64,000 bases of DNA, taken from NCBI RefSeq assembly GCF_007625115.1, contig NZ_VMNH01000009.1:62001-126000 (forward strand), given 5' to 3'. Both the position numbers and the translations under genes were made by a program. This stretch comes from Sedimenticola selenatireducens. Lineage in GTDB: Bacteria > Pseudomonadota > Gammaproteobacteria > Chromatiales > Chromatiaceae. Positions 16,487 to 23,257 of this stretch are shown piece after piece (the first letter of the stretch is position 1; the number at the start of each line of letters is the position of its first letter). Below the pieces are notes generated by a model that saw nothing but the letters and a program-made list of their open reading frames with translations, searched no databases and had not been told where the DNA came from.

Positions 16487-17065
16487 ATGAATAAAACCGT
16501 TCGCAATCTCCTCGTGGCAGCACTGACACTGCTCCCGGCCACTGTTCTGGCCGATCCAACGGCACAGGCGCTGGCCTTTACCTGTGCGGGCTGCCATGGC
16601 ACGGATGGTTCCAGCGTGGGGCCATCCAGCCCCTCCATCGCCGGCATGGACCCTGAGGTCTTTGTTGATGCCATGCAGGCGTATAAAGCGGATCAGCGCA
16701 ATGCCACTATCATGGATCGTATCGCCAAGGGTTACACCGACGAACAGATCAAAGGCATGTCCTGGTTTTTTGCCAAGCAGCCACTTCTGTTGAAGCCCCA
16801 GAAGCATGATCCTGATCTGGCCAAGCTGGGTGCCGATCTTCACAAGGAGTACTGCGAGAAGTGCCACTCTGACGGAGGACGGGAGAGCGATTCCGGCATT
16901 CTGGCCGGTCAGTGGATGCCCTACCTTGAGTACTCCATGACCGACTTTGTCGAGGGGAGAAGAGCCTATCCACGCAAGATGAAGCGTAAGGTGGATGCCG
17001 TACTGAAAGAGCACGGTAAAAAGGCTCAATCAGCATTGATTCATTTCTACGGCAGCCAGCAGTAA
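16487..17065 (+). CDS. fccA: Diheme cytochrome c subunit of sulfide dehydrogenase
   Basis: Periplasmic cytochrome of 192 aa after start at ATG 16487 (AGAGAGA upstream), with signal peptide MNKTVRNLLVAALTLLPATVLA. It has two class I c-type domains: FTCAGCHGTDG and YCEKCHSDGGRESDSGILAGQW. The size and two-domain build match FccA, the cytochrome subunit of flavocytochrome c sulfide dehydrogenase, and fccB follows 25 bases downstream. It accepts electrons from the FAD of FccB. Other in-frame ATGs at 16451 and 16469 would only lengthen the signal region. Its natural acceptor may here be the multiheme protein encoded just upstream. Confidence 0.9.
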   Translation: MNKTVRNLLVAALTLLPATVLADPTAQALAFTCAGCHGTDGSSVGPSSPSIAGMDPEVFVDAMQAYKADQRNATIMDRIAKGYTDEQIKGMSWFFAKQPLLLKPQKHDPDLAKLGADLHKEYCEKCHSDGGRESDSGILAGQWMPYLEYSMTDFVEGRRAYPRKMKRKVDAVLKEHGKKAQSALIHFYGSQQ

Positions 17066-17090
17066 ACAGGTATCAGGTATAAGGAAAAAG

Positions 17091-18389
17091 ATGATGAGTG
17101 ATTTTAATCGCAGAGATTTTATTCGCATAGCATCCGGCGCCACACTGGCAACAGGTGTTCTGGGATTTCCTGGTCTGTTACTGGCAGCCGGCCCCAAGGT
17201 CGTGATCGTTGGGGGTGGCGTGGGTGGTTGCACTGCGGCCAAGTATCTTCGCAAGCTCGATCCCCGGATTGATGTGACCCTGGTTGAACCGAAGGCCGCC
17301 TACACCTCCTGCTTTATGAGTAACGAAGTACTTAGCGGTGATCGGACTATTGAATCGATCACCTTCGATTACGAAGGCCTAAAGCGTCATGGGGTGAAGA
17401 TCATCAGCGATCGGGTTTCAGTCATTGATCCCGAGAAAAAACAGGTGGTGACCGATGGCGGAGAACGCTTCCCCTATGATGCCTGTGTCGTCTCACCCGG
17501 CGTCGATTTCAAGTGGGACGCGATTGAAGGCTACGATGCGGAGGTGGCTGAAACCATTCCTCATGCCTGGTTTGCCGGTAAACAAACGGTCACTCTGCGC
17601 AAGCAGATTGAATCCATGCCCGAGGGGGGGAAAGTGATCATTGTCGCTCCGCCCAACCCATTCAAGTGCCCCCCAGGACCTTATGAGCGGGCGGCCCAGA
17701 TCGCCATGTACTGTAAGCACCATAAACCCAAGGCGAAGATACTTATTCTCGATCCCAAAGACGCCTTTTCCAAGCAGGGCCTGTTCCGACAGGGTTGGTC
17801 CAAGCTGTATGGATTCGGCACCGAGAACAGCATGATCGAATGGGTCGGTGCTGCCGGGGGTGGTAAAGTGGAGGCGATTGATCCCTCCACAATGACCCTG
17901 CAGGCGGAGATTGAAGAGTTCCAGGCCGATGTCATCAATATCATTCCCCCACAAAAGGCTGGCAAGGTGGCCTTTGCCTCCGACCTGGTGGACGGTGACT
18001 GGTGCCCGGTCGATAAGATGACCTTTGAATCCAAACGTCACCCCGGCATCCATGTCCTGGGTGACGCATCGAACGCAGCCAAGATGCCAAAATCGGCCTA
18101 TGCCGCCAACTCTCAGGCGAAGGTAGCAGCTGCGGCCATTGTGGCCCGATTCAATGGCCTTGAGCCAGGTGATCCGACCTTTGTTAACACCTGCTACAGC
18201 ATCTTGGGCGAAGAGCACGGTATCTCCGTTGCTGCAGTATACCGCCTGGACAAGGAGACAAACGTTATCGAATCGATAAAAGGTTCTGGAGGGTTATCAC
18301 CCATGGATGCCTCGGACGAGCAGCGCAAGCGCGAGGTGACCTATGCACACAGCTGGTTCAAGAACCTGATCCACGACATGATGGGGTGA
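17091..18389 (+). CDS. fccB: Sulfide dehydrogenase flavoprotein subunit
   Basis: Flavoprotein that oxidises sulfide to sulfur or polysulfide in the periplasm. It carries a Tat signal (NRRDFIRIASG, residues 6-16), an FAD fold (VVIVGGGVGGCTAAKYL) and YTSCFMSNEVLSG, in which C74 is the expected site of covalent 8-alpha-cysteinyl FAD. The redox cysteines of the catalytic disulfide fit FKCPPGPYER and NTCYSILG. HVLGDASNAAKMPKSAYAANSQAK is the C-terminal FAD/interface signature. At 432 aa it is full length. It lies 25 bases after fccA. ATG 17094 is an equal alternative start. Confidence 0.94.
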   Translation: MMSDFNRRDFIRIASGATLATGVLGFPGLLLAAGPKVVIVGGGVGGCTAAKYLRKLDPRIDVTLVEPKAAYTSCFMSNEVLSGDRTIESITFDYEGLKRHGVKIISDRVSVIDPEKKQVVTDGGERFPYDACVVSPGVDFKWDAIEGYDAEVAETIPHAWFAGKQTVTLRKQIESMPEGGKVIIVAPPNPFKCPPGPYERAAQIAMYCKHHKPKAKILILDPKDAFSKQGLFRQGWSKLYGFGTENSMIEWVGAAGGGKVEAIDPSTMTLQAEIEEFQADVINIIPPQKAGKVAFASDLVDGDWCPVDKMTFESKRHPGIHVLGDASNAAKMPKSAYAANSQAKVAAAAIVARFNGLEPGDPTFVNTCYSILGEEHGISVAAVYRLDKETNVIESIKGSGGLSPMDASDEQRKREVTYAHSWFKNLIHDMMG

Positions 18390-18505
18390 TAGGTGATGTG
18401 CCCGATTGGAACATGCGGATACCCGGAGATGTGTAGACCAGCCGTGAGTGTTGGTTTAGATGTTTTGTGAATATCAGCGAGTCTGACCTATCGGATTAAT
18501 TTTCA

Positions 18506-18527
18506 GCGTGGGCAAAAATGCCCTACC
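18506..18527. repeat. Single degenerate arm of the TAGGGTGGGCAC repeat family
   Basis: GCGTGGGCAAAAATGCCCTA and the following CC match one hairpin arm of the elements at 8435 and 27761 (GCGTGGGCAT-A-tract-ATGCCCACCCTA) with a short deletion in the right side. It lies between the convergent fccB and DsrC-like genes and may now serve as a terminator stem. Confidence 0.55.
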
Positions 18528-18545
18528 TTGCTAAGCCGAAATTGA

Positions 18546-18938
18546 TCAGTGCTCGCCTTTTGTCTTACGTATGCCGGCCAGCCGGTTGCCCTGTTTCTGT
18601 GGCCCGCCCATCGGGAACATATCGTGCAGGTAGCGAGTATTGGCCCGCTCCTTGCCCCATACCTTGCGAAAGTGTTTGATCATGTCGCGTACCTGCGCCT
18701 GTACCCGGTGCTGCTGGTAGTAGTCGCGGATGTAATTGATCACCTCCCAGTGTTCGTCATTCAGGGTCAGCTGCTCTTTCTCCGCAAGGGCTAGGGCAAA
18801 GGCCTCCGACCACTCGTCCATGTCCTGTATATAGCCCTCCTGATCGGTAGCAATCAGGTGGCCACCGATGTCAACGTAGTCGATACGGATGGCAAAAGGG
18901 TTTGTCTGCATGGGTTCTTTTTTGTTCGGCATATTCAT
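18546..18938 (-). CDS. DsrC/TusE-family protein lacking both C-terminal cysteines (RspA-like)
   Basis: A 130-aa DsrC/TusE-fold protein (VDIGGHLIATDQEGYIQDMDEWSEAFALALA, HWEVINYIRDYYQQHRVQ, DMIKHFRKVWGKE, LHDMFPMGGPQKQG). DsrC ends in a flexible arm with two cysteines ten residues apart that carries sulfur as a trisulfide. Here those positions are N118 and E129, and the protein has no cysteine at all. It therefore cannot carry sulfur like DsrC or TusE; cysteine-less members have been proposed as regulatory (RspA). Start ATG 18938 has GAGG nine bases upstream. The upstream HPP gene ends 12 bases before it, so they may be co-transcribed. It faces fccB. Confidence 0.88.
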   Translation of the reverse strand: MNMPNKKEPMQTNPFAIRIDYVDIGGHLIATDQEGYIQDMDEWSEAFALALAEKEQLTLNDEHWEVINYIRDYYQQHRVQAQVRDMIKHFRKVWGKERANTRYLHDMFPMGGPQKQGNRLAGIRKTKGEH

Positions 18939-18949
18939 TTTATTAAACC

Positions 18950-19732
18950 TCACAATGTGCTTTCTATAGGCAGCATCTGCCCTTGGGGCTGTGGTATCCG
19001 ATGATGGCCTAAAGCCAATCCATAAATGCGTAGCAGATCCTCTTCGCTGACATCAATAAATGAGTCTATCTCGGTCAGTGCGTAGACAAGGTCGCTATGG
19101 GCGATCATGCATTTCTCGGTAGGCACTGCCTCTTGCCAGGCCTGAGGGTAGCGCCGCCAGATAAATGGGTAGTTAAAAATCATCGCGATGGTAAGCAGGA
19201 TTACTGCATTTGCCAGCACCGGCGTAACGGCATAACTGTAACCCATCTCCTGCACGGCGCTACCCCCGAGTACCGCCACCAGTGCAGTGGCACCCCCCGG
19301 TGGGTGGAGGCAGTTGAGATAGTGCATGACCACAATCGATAACGATACAGCGATGGCGGATGCCATCAGCGGCGACTCAATCCATCGTGCTACGGTTACA
19401 CCGATGAGTGCAGAAATGATATGTCCCCCCAGTACAGCCCAAGGCTGGGACATAGCGCCATGGGGTACTGCAAACAGCAGCACTGCACTGGCGCTCATTG
19501 AGGCGACTACCAGAGTGGTGCCGTGCATATCCAGCACTTGTTGGCTGATCAACAGGATCATAAAGACACTCACTAATCCACCACCTGCAGAGATCCATTT
19601 CTCGGCATGGCTGGTGGGATGGGCGTTGTTATCAGACAAATAACCGAGTAACCGGGAGGGGTGCAGGTTGGGTATGCACCTTGATGCGGTTCTAGTTACT
19701 GCTAACAACATCAATGGCCAACGCTCTTTCAT
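18950..19732 (-). CDS. HPP-family integral membrane protein
   Basis: A 260-aa protein with about four to five transmembrane helices and the family-naming signature CLHPPGGATAL. Plant members transport nitrite into plastids; bacterial members are mostly uncharacterised, so anion or nitrite transport is only a possibility. I start at ATG 19732, preceded by GGAAG at good spacing; a longer frame would run back into the promoter region. The C-terminal 60 residues are acidic and soluble. It is divergent from the LysR gene at 19871 and lies upstream of the DsrC-like gene on the same strand. Confidence 0.82.
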   Translation of the reverse strand: MKERWPLMLLAVTRTASRCIPNLHPSRLLGYLSDNNAHPTSHAEKWISAGGGLVSVFMILLISQQVLDMHGTTLVVASMSASAVLLFAVPHGAMSQPWAVLGGHIISALIGVTVARWIESPLMASAIAVSLSIVVMHYLNCLHPPGGATALVAVLGGSAVQEMGYSYAVTPVLANAVILLTIAMIFNYPFIWRRYPQAWQEAVPTEKCMIAHSDLVYALTEIDSFIDVSEEDLLRIYGLALGHHRIPQPQGQMLPIESTL

Positions 19733-19813
19733 ACTGCTTCCGTTAAAGTCTGATACTTGGGTCAGTATAGGGAGGTAGCGTATATTGAACAAACGAATAT
19801 TACCGTTACTTAA

Positions 19814-19830
19814 TATCGTAATATACGATA
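19814..19830. promoter_or_regulatory. Palindrome in the HPP/LysR divergent promoter region
   Basis: TATCGTAATATACGATA is a perfect 17-base inverted repeat (TATCGT-N5-ACGATA) 41 bases before the LysR start, within a 138-base divergent region. It fits the T-N11-A type of LysR binding site and is a likely operator for the neighbouring regulator. Confidence 0.55.
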
Positions 19831-19870
19831 GAATATAGCTCCTAATTTTCATATTTCCCGGATTATATTT

Positions 19871-20752
19871 ATGGATATAGAGTTTGCCCGGACTTTCCTG
19901 GCAGTGACAGCCGCTGGAAATTTTGTTGGCGCGGCGGCAAAGCTGCACATTACCCAATCAACGGTGAGTGCGCGGATCAAAACACTGGAACAGCAGTTGG
20001 GCACTGCGCTGTTTCGCCGTGGACGAGGCGGGGCTGCATTGACGGCGGCGGGCAGGCGGTTCTTGCGACATGCCAAGATCATGGTTCGTACCTATGAACA
20101 GGCAAGACATGATGTCGGGCTTTCCAGTGGATTCAGTGCAGGACTGACGCTACAGGGTCGTAGCGCCCTGTGGGATGGATTTTTGCCCCTCTGGGTACAT
20201 TGGATGCGCCAGACTGCCCCGGATATCTCACTAAGGCTGGAGATCGGATTTGAAGAGGGAATCATGCAGGGTATGGTGCAGGGGGATATCGATATCGGCG
20301 TGATGTATACACCGCAGAGTCGACCAGCCATTGCGGCAGAACAGCTCTTTGGTGAATCACTGGTGCTGATGACCAGCTCTCGGGAGCGGAAGTGGCAGGA
20401 CTCCAGTTATCTACACATCGACTGGGGGCCGGAGTTTCTGGCCCAGTTTGCGGCCCGGTTTCCCGATGTGGATACCTCGGCGCAGCGAGTGAATATCGGT
20501 TGGCTCGCTATGCAGTTGATCAATAATTACGGGGGTTCCGCCTACCTTCCATTGCGTTTGGTGCGCCATCTGATTGAATCTCAGCAGTTGTTTCCAGTAG
20601 AGGACAGTCCATTGATTACGCTACCGGTCTATATGGTTTATCCGCTCGACCGACAAGAGGCGCACATCACAACGGCTATTAAGGGATTACGTGAGCTGGG
20701 GGCAGAAGAAGATCAGCGGCACTCTCTGGATGATCTTTCCATGGTCTCTTGA
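19871..20752 (+). CDS. LysR-family transcriptional regulator
   Basis: A 293-aa regulator with an N-terminal winged helix-turn-helix (FARTFLAVTAAGNFVGAAAKLHITQSTVSARIKTLEQQLGTALFRRGRGG) and a LysR substrate-binding domain (LRLEIGFEEGIMQGMVQGDIDIGVMYTP). It is divergent from the HPP gene, and a perfect 17-base palindrome lies between the two, so it probably controls the HPP-DsrC-like transcript and itself. The effector is unknown. The arrangement suggests a link to sulfur or nitrogen oxyanion handling, but only by position. Confidence 0.88.
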   Translation: MDIEFARTFLAVTAAGNFVGAAAKLHITQSTVSARIKTLEQQLGTALFRRGRGGAALTAAGRRFLRHAKIMVRTYEQARHDVGLSSGFSAGLTLQGRSALWDGFLPLWVHWMRQTAPDISLRLEIGFEEGIMQGMVQGDIDIGVMYTPQSRPAIAAEQLFGESLVLMTSSRERKWQDSSYLHIDWGPEFLAQFAARFPDVDTSAQRVNIGWLAMQLINNYGGSAYLPLRLVRHLIESQQLFPVEDSPLITLPVYMVYPLDRQEAHITTAIKGLRELGAEEDQRHSLDDLSMVS

Positions 20753-20973
20753 TTGTTCTTTTGCAGGTTGATTCTGGATGGCGACCCTAATCCCTTTCGC
20801 TTGTCTGGTGCCGTTACTCTTTTGACAGGAATTAATGATTAACTGTCAGAATATTTTACATATTTCAATGCCTTAGTATTTTCCTCAAATAATAAATACC
20901 TGTATTTATTAAGTTTATTTTCGTGGCATAGATTATGCTTTTTTATAATTGATTATATAGTTAAATAGGCATA

Positions 20974-21783
20974 ATGGGTTTCAAAATGAAAAAAAGTAAC
21001 TTAACCAAAGCGTTGATTATCTTTTTTGCGTTGATATCATCAAGCCAGTTTGTTCAGGCTGTGGCTATATCTGACACATCAGCATCATTAACTCTTGACT
21101 GGGAAAGTCTTGACTCTCTTGTGATTTGGAATGATGGTGATTTTAAATACAATGGTGCTGATGCAAATTTAGATGGAGTGACAGACAGTAACTACCAATC
21201 AGAAGATGGGTGGACCGGGAGTCCTGTGCTTTCATATCAGGCACAAGTCACTGCTGATGCTACAGGTAATGCTGGAACCACTATGACCTCTGCAAATGTA
21301 TCCGCGCATGCAAGAGCAGATGGTATAGGTACAACAACTCCTCCCGCGGAAGATGTCTCAGCTTCCGGTACATCCCATAGAGGTAAAACGTTTTCGCCTA
21401 TATCAGATGGCGAAATCACCTTCAGTTTTGACTATCTTATCTCTCATGCATTAAGCAAAGATGATATTTCTGAAGGCAATGCCGTTTATTCACACATTGC
21501 ACTCAACCTAATGCTTGGCGCTGTAAACATTGGCAGTGATTTATTCACATCGGGTAATGTAGGTGAAATAACTGGGGCGGTGGGATTTACGGTCGACCTT
21601 CTTGCTGCAAATACATATTACCTCGAGGGGCACGTTTACAGCAGTGCATCTGCAAGTTCACCTCAGCAGACTACAGAAAGCATTCCAGAACCTGCAACTG
21701 TTGCTTTATTAGTTATTGGCTTGGCTGGCTTAGGCTATAGACGCCATCACAGTAACAGTGGGCATAGCTCCATACTAAGTTGA
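20974..21783 (+). CDS. PEP-CTERM sorting-signal protein
   Basis: A 269-aa exported protein: signal peptide (LTKALIIFFALISSSQFVQA), an Asp/Ser/Thr-rich probably beta-sheet body, and a C-terminal PEP-CTERM tail: IPEPATVALLVIGLAGLGYRRH. Such tails are recognised by exosortase and the protein ends up at the surface or in exopolysaccharide. No exosortase or EPS gene is in the window. Codon use is more AT-rich than in neighbouring genes and the flanks are AT-rich, hinting at recent acquisition or relaxed selection. Start ATG 20974 has AGG upstream; ATG 20986 is an alternative. The role is unknown. Confidence 0.85.
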   Translation: MGFKMKKSNLTKALIIFFALISSSQFVQAVAISDTSASLTLDWESLDSLVIWNDGDFKYNGADANLDGVTDSNYQSEDGWTGSPVLSYQAQVTADATGNAGTTMTSANVSAHARADGIGTTTPPAEDVSASGTSHRGKTFSPISDGEITFSFDYLISHALSKDDISEGNAVYSHIALNLMLGAVNIGSDLFTSGNVGEITGAVGFTVDLLAANTYYLEGHVYSSASASSPQQTTESIPEPATVALLVIGLAGLGYRRHHSNSGHSSILS

Positions 21784-22157
21784 AAAGAGTACATCTAACC
21801 GATATTTTCAGGTGCTAAAAGTTCGCTCATGTCGGATTATGAAAAGCTAGTTAACTGGTCGGGTTTAACTTGCACATGATCTGAATCGATGTTTCAGGTC
21901 ATGTAAAGCAATTGCAAATAACTATTAGCCTAAGCTTTCACTCAGGTTTAATTTATTTAAATTGAGACCGGTCCCGTTGTTTTCACCTTTCTGACCGTAG
22001 TGGCGGGTTTTTTTGGTATGTACTACCATTAAAGCTCTATAGAATATCCAAAAAAATTTCGACGCTTGCAGTTCATAGCACCCTACGCAGTCTATCTATA
22101 TCTTCCAGGTCGTTGCTCAAACATTCTTAAAAGTCTAAGAAAAAAGGGAGTTTTACG
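21784..22157 (+). other. Non-coding gap after the PEP-CTERM gene
   Basis: A 374-base AT-rich stretch with no gene. A weak stem (CCCG at 21973, CGGG ending 22007) followed by TTTTTTT at 22008-22014 may be a terminator. Nothing else recognised. Confidence 0.35.
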
Positions 22158-22652
22158 ATGAATGACGAGAATAACAAGCCTTATGATCTAGAATCTGAGC
22201 TTGGCTATAACCCGGAGACTCATCGGGAGTATACGGTCCACGACTATTACGAAGATATGAAGATGATCATGACGGGACATATGCCAAAGCGTCCCATGGG
22301 GCTACCAGTGCCCCATATGGATGTGAGCGGCATTACTTTTTTGTTAATGATACCCGTTTTCTTGTTCCTGATATTTATAAAAGATCCATTTTATGACTGG
22401 AAGCGCTGGCGGGTTATTGGGCTAATTATTAGCGCAGTGGCAATACTGTTAATGTTCATCTTACTGGTGGTTTTGGGCGCAGTTTTTAATCTACCAGAAG
22501 AACACTTTGTTATGGAGTCATTGTTTAATCTTGGCGCAGCCGGATTACTTGGTGTTATTGTTTTTATTTGGCCACGTACCACTGTCCTGCTGCTGCTTTT
22601 TGCTCTTGTGATTTCTGCTTTGAGTTACCTTATTCACTTAATCACAATGTAG
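22158..22652 (+). CDS. Small membrane protein of unknown function
   Basis: A 164-aa protein: about 60 soluble, charged N-terminal residues (with ESELGYNPETHREYTVHDYYEDMKMIM) followed by four hydrophobic segments (GITFLLMIPVFLFLIFI, WRVIGLIISAVAILLMFILLVV, FNLGAAGLLGVIVFIW, TTVLLLLFALVISALSYLI). GGGAG precedes the ATG at a normal distance, so it is very likely a real gene. No family is recognised. It stands alone between two non-coding stretches. Confidence 0.7.
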   Translation: MNDENNKPYDLESELGYNPETHREYTVHDYYEDMKMIMTGHMPKRPMGLPVPHMDVSGITFLLMIPVFLFLIFIKDPFYDWKRWRVIGLIISAVAILLMFILLVVLGAVFNLPEEHFVMESLFNLGAAGLLGVIVFIWPRTTVLLLLFALVISALSYLIHLITM

Positions 22653-23257
22653 AAAAAGGGCCGGATTCAGAAAATGGCTTTGACCTTTTCAGTCAGAAAA
22701 ATCTCCGTTATGTGGAGATGATCTGATATTTATATTGGCGCATAGCCTTCCGGTTTTTCTCCTTTCATCTGTTTGGCCTCTTTTGAAATTACCCCTTCCA
22801 TAAATCATACCAACAGGCAGTTCCACATCAGGGTGTCTCGATCTCGACGGTGCGTGCTGAATGTAATTTCTTTATTATCTCTTCTTGTCCCTGTTCGGAG
22901 GCTCTAATCCTTTTATTAATAGGCAAAAGGATTGATCAGATTTTAACATTCGGTAGTAAGAAATGGACTGCATCAAATGGCACTGGTGAATTCGGCTTCA
23001 CATGAAAAAACCAATTTTTTGCTCAAGTGGCATGTTCCGAAGGGAATCAATTTGTTGGATGTTTCAAAACTGGCGCTTGATAGAGTAGTTTGTTTTCTGA
23101 ATCATAGGCTGAGAGAATGTCTAACTATTAAACACTTTTTGAAGTGTTTAACTGCATCACTGGTGGCGCATTCGTAAACTGAATCCACCTTTTTAATTCA
23201 TCGAGGATCCACAGAGTACATCGGACCCCTCGCAGAGGCCGTATCGGGATAATCAAC
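22653..23257. other. Non-coding gap with a possible decayed minus-strand gene fragment
   Basis: About 600 bases without a credible intact gene. On the minus strand between about 22950 and 22720 are short amino-acid-like stretches in different frames (EQGQEEIIKKLHSARTVEIE, then VELPVGMIYG, then KEAKQMKGEKPEGYAP) that could be remains of a frameshifted gene; I could not identify it. A perfect hairpin lies at 23128-23151. Confidence 0.3.
23128..23151. repeat. Perfect 10-bp-stem hairpin
   Basis: TTAAACACTT (23128-23137), loop TTTG, AAGTGTTTAA (23142-23151). It lies about 107 bases before the GTG start of the CBS/nucleotidyltransferase gene. There is no following T tract, so it could be an operator or RNA element. 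Confidence 0.5.

Noticed and set aside
22977-23177. 66-codon open frame upstream of the CBS/nucleotidyltransferase gene
   Set aside because: No ribosome site, no motif, and it contains the perfect hairpin at its end.
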